Origin: Hyalella azteca
Lineage: Eukaryota > Arthropoda > Malacostraca > Amphipoda > Hyalellidae
DNA: 64,000 nt
Assembly: GCF_000764305.2 (NCBI RefSeq)
Contig: NW_025939263.1
Location: 1-64,000, forward strand
Reading direction: 5' to 3'
Of this stretch, positions 44,948 through 56,485 are shown piece by piece. Both the position numbers and the translations under genes were made by a program. The stretch's first letter is position 1, and each line of letters begins with the position of its first letter. The notes under the pieces were generated by a model that worked only from the letters and a program-made list of their open reading frames with translations, made no database searches and was not told where the DNA came from.

Positions 44948-46553
44948 CTTTCTTTCCCGCTTCATTTTGTGAAGTGTTGCTTGCTTTTTCTTGTCTTCGA
45001 CCAAAACTGGTTCTTCTCGCACTCGCACTCCTCGATCGTTGACAGGACTTGGCGATCTGCCGACACGCATACCAACACCGAGAAATTTCCGCTTTTTGAC
45101 AGTGGATGCGACCTTGTCTTTGACGCTCGCAACCTGACGGTCGGCATTGGCTGCAGCTTTGCTGGAGGATCTTCCAACTCGCAGAATCATGGGACTCCTT
45201 TGATATTTCGTCAGCTTCACCAGCTTGTCGGTCGCTTTTGAAGCTCGATTTTTTAAAGGCTGCTGAGCAATTTCAGTGGAAGCGCCAGAGTTTGTCGTAG
45301 CTGTACAAGCAGAACTCACAGTGCACGTTGTGAGGACCGCAGAACTTGTGGGGACGACTTTGACGTTTTCGTTTGCATCATTGGCAGCAGACACAAGAGG
45401 AGCAAAGTCAAAATGATTTCTGATGAAAGGTTTCCCTCTCGATGGAATGTTGCCGTCGGAATGGAATGCACGATTATCAAGGCAGCTTCCCAGATTCAAC
45501 TCTCGACTAAAATCTTTGCATGGCTGACTCCGAGCGGTTTCTGCTCGCGAGATAATTGACGAATTGTCATCTCGATCGAAAGTGTCAGCAGGTTCTTTCT
45601 GCTGAAAGGGTTCGATAAATTTTCCGTCGAATTTGGCAAAGCCATCAGCCGAAGCGTCAATTTTTGCACTAAGCTGTTCCTCTTCTGGAGAAGGGTCGCA
45701 CATTTCCTCCAATTTGCGGAAAGTGCTCTTAGATATTTTTCGGGGAACTCTTGCTAATGTTAAGTTGGGCACCGAGCTCGATAAGTTATCAACATGCGAA
45801 GAAATCTGACTTTGAACGTAACTATAAGATGAGTTAGATAAAGTAGTTTTAATGGCTCCCCTTGGCTTGGGGAAACTATCATACTTTAGTTTCAAAAGCT
45901 TTGAGCACTTCAATAGTGGGGAGTCAAGAAGCTCTGGACTGGTATCATCGGTATCGTTTGGCTGATATTCATCTGGAAAATGATAAGGTCGAAACGCTGT
46001 TCTTCCTAGAACGTCCATGCCCGGACTGCTCATTTGGCTGAGAGGACGACTGCAGTCATAGCCATCAGCGTGACCACAAGAAGCGTTCCTTGCAAGTGGA
46101 TTTGCAGAGACGCCGGAAGGAGCATCGCTTTCGGAACTGGAATTTATAGTCTTGCTCGGCAGCATTGTTGTTTTTTCTGGTGAAATATTAGAATCCTCTG
46201 ACTTACGTATACTCTCTTGTGATTGGTTATCTACACTAGCTTGCTTACAAGAAGGGTTAGGAGACGCGCTTGTTATTTGAGATGATTTATCATGATTTTT
46301 TGATGTATCATTAAACTGGCTGGTATAATTTGAAGGCTCATCAGCTGCCTCCAACCTTAGGTGGTCTGACTTGGGTTTTAAAGATGACACATCAGAAGTA
46401 ACGTTTGCATTATCGGATCGCATGTTCGAACCATTCGTTGGTGGATGCAAATTACGATTGGCGGCCGGTGTAATTTGATGATCATTCATGGCGCTGGATT
46501 TCATTCCGTTTAAGTGGAGATGTTTATTGAGGAGCAGAGAAGCAACTGTTGAC
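44948..46553 (-). CDS. Beta-adrenergic-like octopamine receptor, giant third-intracellular-loop exon
   Basis: A single 1,606-bp exon, acceptor TATTTTCAG and donor GTATGTA, open throughout in the frame set by its neighbours (535 codons). It starts (CG)G-STVASLLLNKHLHLNG, which corresponds to the start of ICL3 in octopamine-beta receptors, and ends HKMKRERK, the juxtamembrane part before TM6. In between is a long cytoplasmic loop, rich in Ser, Asn, Asp and Pro and probably disordered, that holds many potential Ser/Thr phosphorylation sites. Near the end are two copies of an RVGRSxS motif (ILRVGRSSSK and MRVGRSPSP) in a Lys/Arg-rich region. Most family members have an ICL3 well under 150 residues, although a long form is annotated for one Drosophila octopamine-beta receptor. 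Alternative use of this exon is plausible but not visible. Confidence 0.92.
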
Positions 46554-48504
46554 CTGAAAATAATACATAATAAAATCACATAAAGAGGAAATTATAAGGC
46601 TCAGCGTTGGAAGCCGGCACGTCATATATATGTAGCTTTGCGATGCCACACTTGAATTCGTAACCCAAAACACGGTCAAGAAATTTAAAAACTTCGGTAT
46701 AAATAGTTCGTTAAGTTTATTTTATTGCTGTTAAAAACTAATACTTCAAACATCTCCAATCTTTGAATATTCACGACGTGTAAGCTTGAACAGAAAATAA
46801 AGGTAATAAATTTTTTAATACAACAGTGATTTTCAGGATCCTCGTCTAACATGACGAAATGACGATGAATTTTAATGTGTGCTCCGAAAGTCAAATATTC
46901 CGACGATGAAGAGGAATGGGCATTTATTCAGTCCCCACTACTCTTTATTCAGTCCTTCCTACTCCGTAATTTTTCAAATCATTGTTTGTTGAAGATGTTT
47001 AGGGGAAAAAAACGTTTTGAAGTATATCGGTTAGGATGTACTTAAAATTTTTTAGGATTAGGAAGCTTGTGGTGTTGTAGTATTGAAATTTCATGAGAGT
47101 GCAGCTCACAAATATTGAAGTTAGTTGCCGAGCAAAGAGTGGCAATAAAAGAATAGTTTTCTACTGAAAGGAAAACTAATACTTTCTTTTAAGTTCATAA
47201 ATGTGTTTTGAAATGTACAACAAATCTAGCCAAAAATTATTAAAGAAATCTATTTGAATGGATTTTACTCAAGCTCATATGCATAGACCATGATTTCATT
47301 TTATTCTTGGTGGGAAGGAGAAATAGAAGCTTGATCGACATGCAGAACAAAATTTTTACTCTAATGAACTACAAATAATAAAATGGATCGAAGCCTAAAT
47401 TGTTTTCAAATTTCGACAGGGTGATTTCGTGCAATTTTTTTCTTCAAATATTTATCAATTTTTATATGAAGGTTTCCTTTTTAATTGGCTATTTTTTCGT
47501 GAACATTATTTTGGTTTATTAATTAGTATTTTTTGCATGAAAGGTGATATTATTTGCGGACTACCTGATTTCAGGGTTAATCTTTCAAGGGAATTCATAG
47601 CCTTGCAGACATTCACAAATTTTAAAAGTCGCATGGATTTATGCATCTTGACAGGCACTCGTAGAATTTTAATTGAGAACAATTTCTGTCATCTGGAGTG
47701 TGCGAGCGAAGTATTTATTCGAGAAGTATTTAGTGACTCGAAATATTTTCCTCGGAGAAGCGCAAAGTTTGTTCAGTCGCTGATGCATGACTTCGGTAAA
47801 TGCTGGCAATTGAAAAGCAATTCTCGACTGAGCTTCCCTCGAAATGAAAACAATTCGAATAGCTCATGAGTCGTGCCGTTTCTGGATCTTTGACGATTTG
47901 CGGGATTTTCTAAATACTTGAAAGAGATGAAGATTTAAAGAGCGCAAGAGATTACCCCACCAACGTTCGGGAAAATATCCGGCGCTCGTTAAATCAGATT
48001 CCGCCAGACACAAGTTTGCGTCTGACGGAATTCGATGGAGTTCATACAAGCGAGAGAAAAGTTTTCGCATCAATTATTTAACAAGTTATGAACACGACCA
48101 GACTTAAATAGTGAATCACTGAATGAATTAAAGCAGTTTTGCCTTTTGATGGTTCTAACAGAAAACATATAATTATACTAGAGACTTTGTCAAGAACCGA
48201 CGTAATGATGGAGTTCTGATAAAATCGCCCACGGAATTTTTTAGCAAACACTAAATTAATTAAGTAAATATCCAGAGTGATTTTTCAAATAATCTTAAAT
48301 TTAAATTATAATTATCTTTGTTCACTGACAATGAATTATATTCGAGATTGAATGATAATGGGAGATCTTCACCGAAGAAATTCTATTCAAAATTAATGTC
48401 ATTACATCACCAAAATCCTGCTTCGACATCATCATTCATACCAATATGTTTGAACCCAGACTTCAAAACATGAAAATCTACAGCAACTTTTAGCCACTCT
48501 GAGA

Positions 48505-48987
48505 CTAGCAGACCATGACAGGCTGCCATTTGACGGCGTCGTGTTCTCTTTGCCTGTTAAATGGACCGTCACTCGAAGCAGCGTCGATCCAGACGAGAAG
48601 CTGTGCAGCTCGCAGGCTTTGACTGCAGCAACACAGGAGGCCGCTCGTTGTCAATCTCCGTGCATTATCGAGGCAGATTGCTTCCGTCGATAGCGTCCGT
48701 GTTTTCGAAGCCTCCGCCTTAATTGGTTCGCGTTCCTTATCGAAGCAAGTGATTAAATTCACGCACAACACGGTGCAGGCCATGATTGAATGGTCTTTTG
48801 TAACTGAATTGTCGAGGTTTGAGGTCCAATGACGGATTATTAAGCCGAAAGTTTTATCGCGCGAAGATGAATATTTTACAGCAAAGTTCATGCTGCAGCC
48901 TGATTGCACTTGGTGTTGATCGCTTAACCCAAATTGATTGGAATAATTAATTGTAGCCATTTTAATCAATGAATATAACTTATACAA
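48505..48987 (-). other. 160-codon open frame in GPCR intron, unassigned
   Basis: A minus-strand ATG-started frame of 160 codons in a stretch (about 48500-48880) that is visibly less AT-rich than its surroundings. The encoded peptide has several cysteines, but no signal peptide, membrane segment or domain that I recognise. It lies in the same orientation as the receptor inside its largest intron. It could be a repeat remnant, a nested gene, an alternative exon or chance. Confidence 0.25.
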
Positions 48988-51453
48988 ATTAGAGCGTGAA
49001 TATTGGTTAGTTGTCCCACGCTAATAATTTATATATCGGGTGAAATAAATTAGATTAGTTGGAACTCATATAAAACATTGTTTAAGATGAGTTTGAACTC
49101 CTCCAAAGCTATATTCACCGACGACAATAAATTAATGTACATGTATTCTCATATAAATAAATTAAATTGAATTAACTCACATAAATAAATTAAAGAAAAT
49201 GCCATAAAAATTGCATGTACAGACAATAAAATGTCGGGACAATGGATAGAACGTTTATTGTCTGCGGACCCGAAATAAAACTATCTTTATGGAATGTCGG
49301 AGGTCCTCAGTATAAAGTCTGCATTCCTATAAAGTCCACGGAGGGCGCACGCTGTCATTCAGTTTACGGTTCGCTTGATCTAGCGGGGAATATGGCGGAC
49401 GATTGAAAAACTTTCAGTCTATTACCGATGCACTCGAGAGAATAGCACGCGCTCGGATTTGTCTATAGTAAAGTGGAGGTGCTTGGTCATGCAGAATGAC
49501 AATCCCTTACATGCCATGGCGTGAATTTCCGGACGCTCTCTTAATATTGAGCTTGTATTTTATTGTCGATACTGGAGAGGAAAATATGACATAGAATCAA
49601 AGGAGTGCCGACTTATAGCTAAATATTATATACCCTAAATGTATACCCCAAGCTCAGAATATCATATAATATAACAAACTGTTTCTTATCCGGTGGAAAT
49701 TATTTACAGGGACAGTTATGATTTGGATTTAAGATAAGATGTTCTTTTAAGCAAAGTGGAATAGTTTGAACAAATTATATTATAAGTGAACGATGGTAGT
49801 ACATTAAGATTAAATAATGTCGCTAAATATATGTTGCAGCTTACATACCAGCGTCGTCCCTATGGAACAGTCCACTGAGCAGACAATCGGTCCACGTTAG
49901 GTTTATAGATGGTGCAAGACGGGGAACTTTAAGGTATCAGTCGGCATCTGATCAGCTAAAATTTGTAATATAAGAAAAGAAAAAATTTATCCGGCTTATG
50001 GACAAAAATAAAGCTGATTATTTCTGTAGAATTCGATCGGCACCGAATAAATTAGCTTTATAAACAAAAATTTTATTTGAGAGGAACTGAACTGCGTGGT
50101 GTTTATTAAGTAAGAGTTGCTCAGTAACACTCAATCATAACGCTCGAGTTGAGCAGCAGAATGCACATGACAAGCTCAGCACAGCCGATCAAACAACAAC
50201 AAAGGGAATCGCTTCAAGGGATTTGAGGACGCTGTGAATGGTATTAGCCAGGCTTTGATGCTGCCGTGTGAATGTAAAATGAACAAAGCGATTAGATTGC
50301 AAATATTATAACTACAAAATTTCGCAATTCGAGGAGCTGACACATTCTGGGATAATTTTGAATGAAGTTTATTCGAGATAGCAGATGGTGCATCCAGTGC
50401 AGATCAGAAAATGAATCAAACACGTGTGCGCAAGTCTTGCTGAAAGCATTTTTCGCGTACCAAAAATAATTGCCTTTGCATTTTGAATGAATCCAACCGA
50501 AATAAATCCAGCATGATACATATTTCCCAAAATCTTCAACATTTAATATTGTCCGAAAATATTCTGTTCTTCGTCATATGTTTTAAAAAAAATTTCAAAA
50601 CATTAAAATATTTCGTTGAAGAATATTAGTTAAAAAATAGCCAATAGCGTTATCGGCCCGCAATAATAACTGGAGCTTGCGTGACTCAAATTACAGTTTT
50701 AATGCAAATTGCTTCAGAGAATGGCACTTCTGTGTCGATCGGACGCTACGCGAACCGATGAAAATATGCATTAAAAATTTCAAATGGATTCGGGGAAATT
50801 GAATATCTACTGATTGCTTTAAGTCCATCAGAAGTAATTGATGTTTCTGGTTTAAACTGTCTAGCATTCGGAGAGGTAAGAAGCCGATTGGGGATGGGGA
50901 TGGACCCAATCAAAACAGCATTATTGTGTCTTGTTTTACTTGGCCGATTTGTTTTTATAAGCTCAATAATATTCGTTGGAAGGGCTAAACTACAATGTCG
51001 ATTTAAAAGACAATTCATGTATGGGCCGATTTAAAAAATTATTCAGATGCGATTCCTCCTCCTGATTAATGCCGGTTCGCTGTATTTTTGTATATTAAAA
51101 ATATGTGTATAGTAACAGTGTTTTAAGCACTGAATTTATGTTTAAGCAGCACTAACGATAGAAACATCACTAATAATAGCAAATCCGTCAAAAGAAAATG
51201 CATACAGGTTATTCGGATCCAGGTTATTCTCAAATGTTTCTGAATGTTTCCTAATAAAGTTTTCAGTTTATTCAGAAACAGCAGGATGTAGACATAATTA
51301 ATGTATCAGTAATATAAAATGCCATTGCATCAATATCCTAGACATAGAAAACAAAAAAACATAACTTTAAAACAATTCATATCGCAATCATTGAATATTG
51401 TTGTTGTAAATGAATATGTTGCCTCCCGAATTCAATTATCTCTACAACATTTT

Positions 51454-51530
51454 ACATAACGAACGAACAGAACAGCACGAATGTACGAATATACATAACG
51501 AACGAACAGAACAGCACGAATGTACGAAGA
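51454..51530. repeat. 39-bp tandem duplication
   Basis: ACATAACGAACGAACAGAAC plus AGCACGAATGTACGAA occurs twice in tandem (51454 and 51493). Confidence 0.92.
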
Positions 51531-51562
51531 TTTGAGAGGACTCTTAATTTCCGCTGTCCTTT

Positions 51563-52174
51563 ATTAATAACGAGCGTTGTTCACTGCTCGAATTAAAACT
51601 TGAAACTCAAAGTTGTACCGACAACATTAATTGAGGTTCTAGAGGCAACTTGGCCACTCTAATGAGGCCTTTATTAATGATGGTTTAACGACCAAATAAT
51701 GCGCTGTAAGCTGAGAGCCTATAATATCCAGCTAAAAATGGATTGCTTAATATTATAATTGGAGTTCTAATTCTAAAAATGTTCCTTTTCATATTTTTCA
51801 ACAATTGGCAATATTTCGTAGGATGAATCAACATTGACTCTAGAAAGAGAAAAAATATAACTCAGTACTCATTAATAACGAGCGTTGTTCACTGCTCGAA
51901 TTAAAACTTGAAACTCAAAGTTGTACCGACAACATTAATTGAGGTTCTAGAGGCAACTTGGCCACTAATGAGGCCTTTATTAATGATGGTTTAACGACCA
52001 AAATATGCGCTGCAAGCTGAGAGCCTATAATATCCAGCTAAAAATGGATTGCTTAATATTATTTGGAGTTCTAATTCTGAAAATGTTCCTTTTCATATTT
52101 TTCAACAATTGGTAATATTTTGTAGGATGAATCAACATTGACTCTAGAAAGAGAAAAAATATAACTCAGTACTC
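51563..52174. repeat. 308-bp tandem duplication with breakpoint in a dispersed element
   Basis: ATTAATAACGAGCGTTGTTC and the next ~290 bp occur at 51563 and 51871 with few differences. The first copy ends with the first ~20 bp of the dispersed element (AAATATAACTCAGTACTC), and the second copy is followed by the full element (52154-52317). So the element was present before the duplication, and the right breakpoint fell inside it. Confidence 0.93.
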
Positions 52175-52317
52175 ACTGCAGTGAGTGACAGAGAGCGCAT
52201 TTTCTCGTCGACGAAAACTTGAGGTCACGGACGGACGGACAGGCGGACGGACAGACAGACGGACATGGCGAGCACAATAGTGCATTTTTTTCATAAATGA
52301 GAAAATGCGCTAAAAAA
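52154..52317 (-). mobile_element. Dispersed ~150-bp repeat element, copy 3
   Basis: Same structure as copies 2 and 4: ATATAACTCAG end, ACTCACTGCAGTGAGT palindrome, AGCGCATTTTCTC arm, TCGTCGACGA, an ACGG/ACAG run, and the GAGAAAATGCGCT arm followed by A-rich sequence. The 13-bp arms are perfectly complementary here. Confidence 0.92.
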
Positions 52318-54582
52318 CGTTACGAAAATTCATTTCAAAACCTGGAACACTCTATCAATTAAGTTTATTCTTAATTTCAGGAACATATAATTCACAATAA
52401 TAAATTGCGTTGGATCCGATGCAAGTCCTCAGGTTTATCGTAATTAGAATATTTATTTGATTTAATATCATAGAAATCCTATGAACTATCCAATTTCATT
52501 AAAATCTCCCGATCATGCAGGACTCTAGTTTTACATTACGTTTCGGTTCAATTTTTAAATTATTTTATCCTTTTTGCAATTCAAAATAATTCTGTCAATT
52601 AGCGGAGTGAATCATTTATGATGATAGCGCATGCACTGATGCCGCTGACATTCGACCGGGGTATAATATAAATTTTTGGGTGCAGGCTTTGAAAGGCTTG
52701 CTCATGAATGGAATTATTCTTGAATGGATAATGGATCTCCGTATAATGTTATTGGTTATTAAGTCTGCTGGCTGCTAATGGAGGAAGATGTTGAATATTT
52801 CTCGTTTGCGTATCGAAAGCTCGTAAATTCTTCATTTCAGCGCTGCTGATGCTGTGCTACTCGTACTGATAATTTAAAATATTTGTATTCATCCCCACGA
52901 AAAAAATAGAATCACTCAATCACTGAAAAATAGAATCACCTCGCACTTCATGTGAGGAAAAAATTAAAGTTAGTCGTTGATTTGGTAAGCCCGTGTTACA
53001 CGCGCCCATGTAAACGATAGCGTTTCACTGCCATTTCTCACTTCAGGCTGTAGTGTAATTTATGACGTTGCATCTCACTAACTATAGAGGGATTATTCCG
53101 ATGAAGCTGCAGAGAAATATTCATTTTCAAATCCAATTATTTTCAGTTTGTGCCAGTCGTTCATCACCTTCTATGCGGATGTCGTTTGTACAAGCTTCTT
53201 CACAGATAGTTTTGTCTTTGCTGAATATCTGAATGATTTCTTGAAGTAATATATTTTCATTTTCTAGAAATTATTTTAAAATTCCGTTACGAAATTGAAA
53301 TATTTGTCCTGCGTTCATGCTTCAGACTCCATTTTGCTTAACAATTTTATTCTAGTCAATTTGTCTCATTAAAATTTACGTCGGGAATGAGTTTCCACAT
53401 TGCAGTTGTATTTTTACAACACTTCCCTTTAACTTCCCTCCTTCTTTGTTTGTTTGTCATTCTGCTACAAATCGTATAATCGATATTTAACACACTTCTA
53501 CCTGTCCAATCGATTTGAAATTTTGCACACTTGCGTAAAGTCGGAGACAATGCATGTATCAATTGACATAATAAATAATTTTTAAAAATTGTACATTTTA
53601 TAAATGTTAAAAATATAATCAAGAAATTAATTTTTAATATTTAAATTAGAAATTTATTGTACATGTGTTACACCGAAGACACTAGATTCCTTAGAAGTGC
53701 TGTCTTCAAAAAGTAATTTTTAAACGCATATTATTTCTTAAATGTATCCCCTATCATTCACTGCCATATTCCCTACATTTATGAAAAAAGTGCCGATTAT
53801 TGACGAATTTCCACCAAATTCTGCAACGTTCAGTTTTTCTAGATAATTTATAGAAAATGTCTTTTTGTTTTCTGCTGATATTTCCTTTGCCTCATCCTGT
53901 CCAGCGCAATAAAGTAGACTGCTTCGTACTGTATATGTTTCCTTGTTCACTCAACCCATGCTTTCTCTGCCTCTACCTCATCCATTAGTGTTAAAATATG
54001 GACAAGAATGTTACTTCGTGGATAAATAAATTTTGAACATGTAATTTCCGTTCATGCCAAAACGGAAGTCGTGAGACGGCCACGATTGCTGAAGCGCTTG
54101 CAACTCGAAGCCTATGTAGGAATCAGTCTGGGAGTTATCATCGTTCAAAAATATTTTGTAATAATCGAGTTTATTAAGTAGGGTGGAGTATCAAAACAAA
54201 TGCTACAGCTTGTCTCTTGAATATTGCAAAGCGCCCTTCATGTACGAAAATACTTCATATAATATTCTTAATTTCTCTGACAGGTATAAAAATAAGGTGT
54301 GCAATGGGTGACTCTTTGATGAAATCGTTCAGATTATTTCCGTCGTTCAACGCTTCTCTCAATCGATCTTTTTCTGATTGTTTGAAAAAAAGTGAGTCAT
54401 ATTATTTTATTACTTACCAAATTTAATCTTGGATCAAGGGTTTGAGCTTTGTTGCGGTAAAAAAACGTATTGTAGATGATTTTGTGATCCCGAAAGTAAA
54501 AAAAAATTTTGCCATGACAAATTTTGTTCAAGAATGTAATGCAACTTGTTATTGCCATCTGAACATTCAGTCGGGGCCACAA

Positions 54583-55222
54583 TTCTAACTCGACGCCATT
54601 GTTGCCAGATTTATGCCTAGCGACGGAGCGATATTTATACTTATTTGTGTGGTCGATGGCCGAGCGTACACTTTGAACAATGTATGGAACAAATTCTACA
54701 ATATAGGGACACACTTTCGGCACCCAGCACTGATACGCTTCTTTTCCGGGCCAAACTAAGTCAAGATGACCTGCAAAATGAAAAAGTTTTTCGTCATTTG
54801 GACAAATACTCACTCATTTCTCTCAGTGTAGCAACAATACCAGCGCCAGCGGTTTGGAGTCGCAAAGAATACTTTATAGATCCTACCGAGTGGTGCAAAG
54901 TTATTCTAACTCGACGCCATTGTTGCCAGATTTATGCCTAGCGACGGAGCGATATTTATACTTATTTGTGTGGTCGATGGCCGAGCGTACACTTTGAAAA
55001 ATGTATGGATCATATTCTCCAATATAGGGACACACTTCTGCACCCAGCACTGATACGCTCCTTTTTCCGGGCCAAACCAACTCAAGATGACCCGAAAAAT
55101 GAAAAAGTTTATCGCCATTTGGACAAAGACTCACTCATTTCTCTCATTGTAGCATTAATACCAGCGCCAGCGGTTTGGAGTCGCAAAGAATACTTTATAG
55201 ATCCTACCGAGTGGTGCAAAGT
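54583..55222. repeat. 320-bp tandem duplication with reading frames open in both units
   Basis: Units begin TTCTAACTCGACGCCATTG at 54583 and 54903 and differ by roughly 20 substitutions and small indels. Each contains a plus-strand frame starting MCGRWPSVHFE and ending ...EYFIDPTEWCKV, and minus-strand frames containing SVARHKSGNNGVELE. I do not recognise a protein family. The composition is less AT-rich than the flanks. It may be a repeat-family or transposon fragment. Confidence 0.88.
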
Positions 55223-56291
55223 TGAGGGTAAAGTAACAATTATTTCTAGATTGAAACAGAATCATTAATGCTTAATGAATGAATAAAATTTAAATTTGTA
55301 ATATAACCAGTAAAATTGTACAACGTTAGCTTATTATTTCAGCACCCAGCTTGGTAATTTATAACGTGTAATTTACAATTTATAAAATACATTTATTTCG
55401 CGTCTTGTTTGAAACAAGAAGGGAAAATTTGCGGCTATGAAGACATGAATAGAAATGTAAATGCGAACATAATATTTTGTTGGTGACGTCTGTTTCCGCC
55501 ATTTCCTGCTTACTGGTAAATCATAACGCTTATGATGTGGTGGAAATGTTTGTGGGAGAATGCATATGGCTTTGCAAAGAACATTTTTGTGATTTAAAAA
55601 TGTTTTCGTAGTTTTAAAAAATAGCTAGCCTACTGCTTTCATTCACTCAAAGCCGGACACACTATATTGTTGAAATTGTAAACGAATTCAATAATATGTT
55701 TAGTTAAAGAAAATATTTCAGAAATCTTAGGAAATTGTGTGTAAGCAATAATGTTATTGTAGTCACCGCTTTATTGGAAGACGGTCAGGTCGTAGAGGTA
55801 ATGGTAAGAATACGTTCGATGATTAGGAGTAATGACAAAGAAAATGACAAAACTCCAGGTATAATGGCAAGATTTGGGTTCGTTTGGATCACATTATAAG
55901 TCATAAAAAATACTGTGATTAAGCCACTGAATTAATGATTCAGCTTAAATCTTTGACATTTTCATGATATAACTATTTAGAAGACAGAAAAATTGTACAA
56001 GAATATCAAGTTTAGCCTGATTAATTTCCATAGATATTAGGAAAATTGTTCGAAGTAAGAAAATTTTTATTCTTGTATCATAGAGTAATAGAAGTGAAAA
56101 GATTTATACTAGAAAATATAAATAAATAATGGGCATTTTCGTAATTCTTTTATTTGGCCAACGGTTATTAGGTCCAAAGTTCAAAGGTCATATTTGGTTA
56201 TAGCAAAGAGTTGAATATGGCATCTAAAAAATTAAATTCAGAAGATAATATCGCTAAATTCTAAGATCTTATTTTAATACACAGAAACTCA

Positions 56292-56410
56292 TTCCAGTGA
56301 AAATGTGCAAATAAACAGTAAAAATTCTAGTGAATAGTTCCAGTGAAAATGTGCGAGTTAACAGTAAAAATTCTAGTGAATAGTTCCAGTGAAAATGTGC
56401 AAAAAGAAGA
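56292..56410. repeat. 46-bp tandem repeat, ~2.6 units
   Basis: TTCCAGTGAAAATGTGC followed by (G/A)A(G/A)T(T/A)AACAGTAAAAATTC starts at 56292, 56338 and 56384. Confidence 0.9.
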
Positions 56411-56485
56411 GCGTTGCTCATGGCGTGAAGCCATCGTTTCTACAGCTGGTAACTGCTGCCCTAACCTGCGAGGTTCGATCGTTCG
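56411..56485 (+). ncRNA. Degenerate tRNA-like (SINE-head-like) sequence
   Basis: GCTCATGGCGTGAAGCC resembles an RNA polymerase III A box only loosely. GCTGCCCTAACCTGCGAG, then GGTTCGATC (56472-56480), gives a good B box preceded by an anticodon-arm-like segment. A complete cloverleaf cannot be drawn with confidence, so this is more likely a decayed tRNA-derived SINE head than a working tRNA gene. Confidence 0.25.

Noticed and set aside
44962..45241. Small ORFs on both strands inside the large receptor exon
   Set aside because: Out of frame with the receptor; the receptor frame explains the region.
47429..47869. 146-codon plus-strand ORF in the GPCR intron
   Set aside because: AT-rich, Phe/Ile-rich peptide without domains, antisense to the host gene; length alone is not convincing.
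53356..53950. Minus-strand ORFs of 70-88 codons, possibly from a transposon
   Set aside because: No recognisable transposase or reverse-transcriptase motif and no terminal repeats; nothing to support a call.
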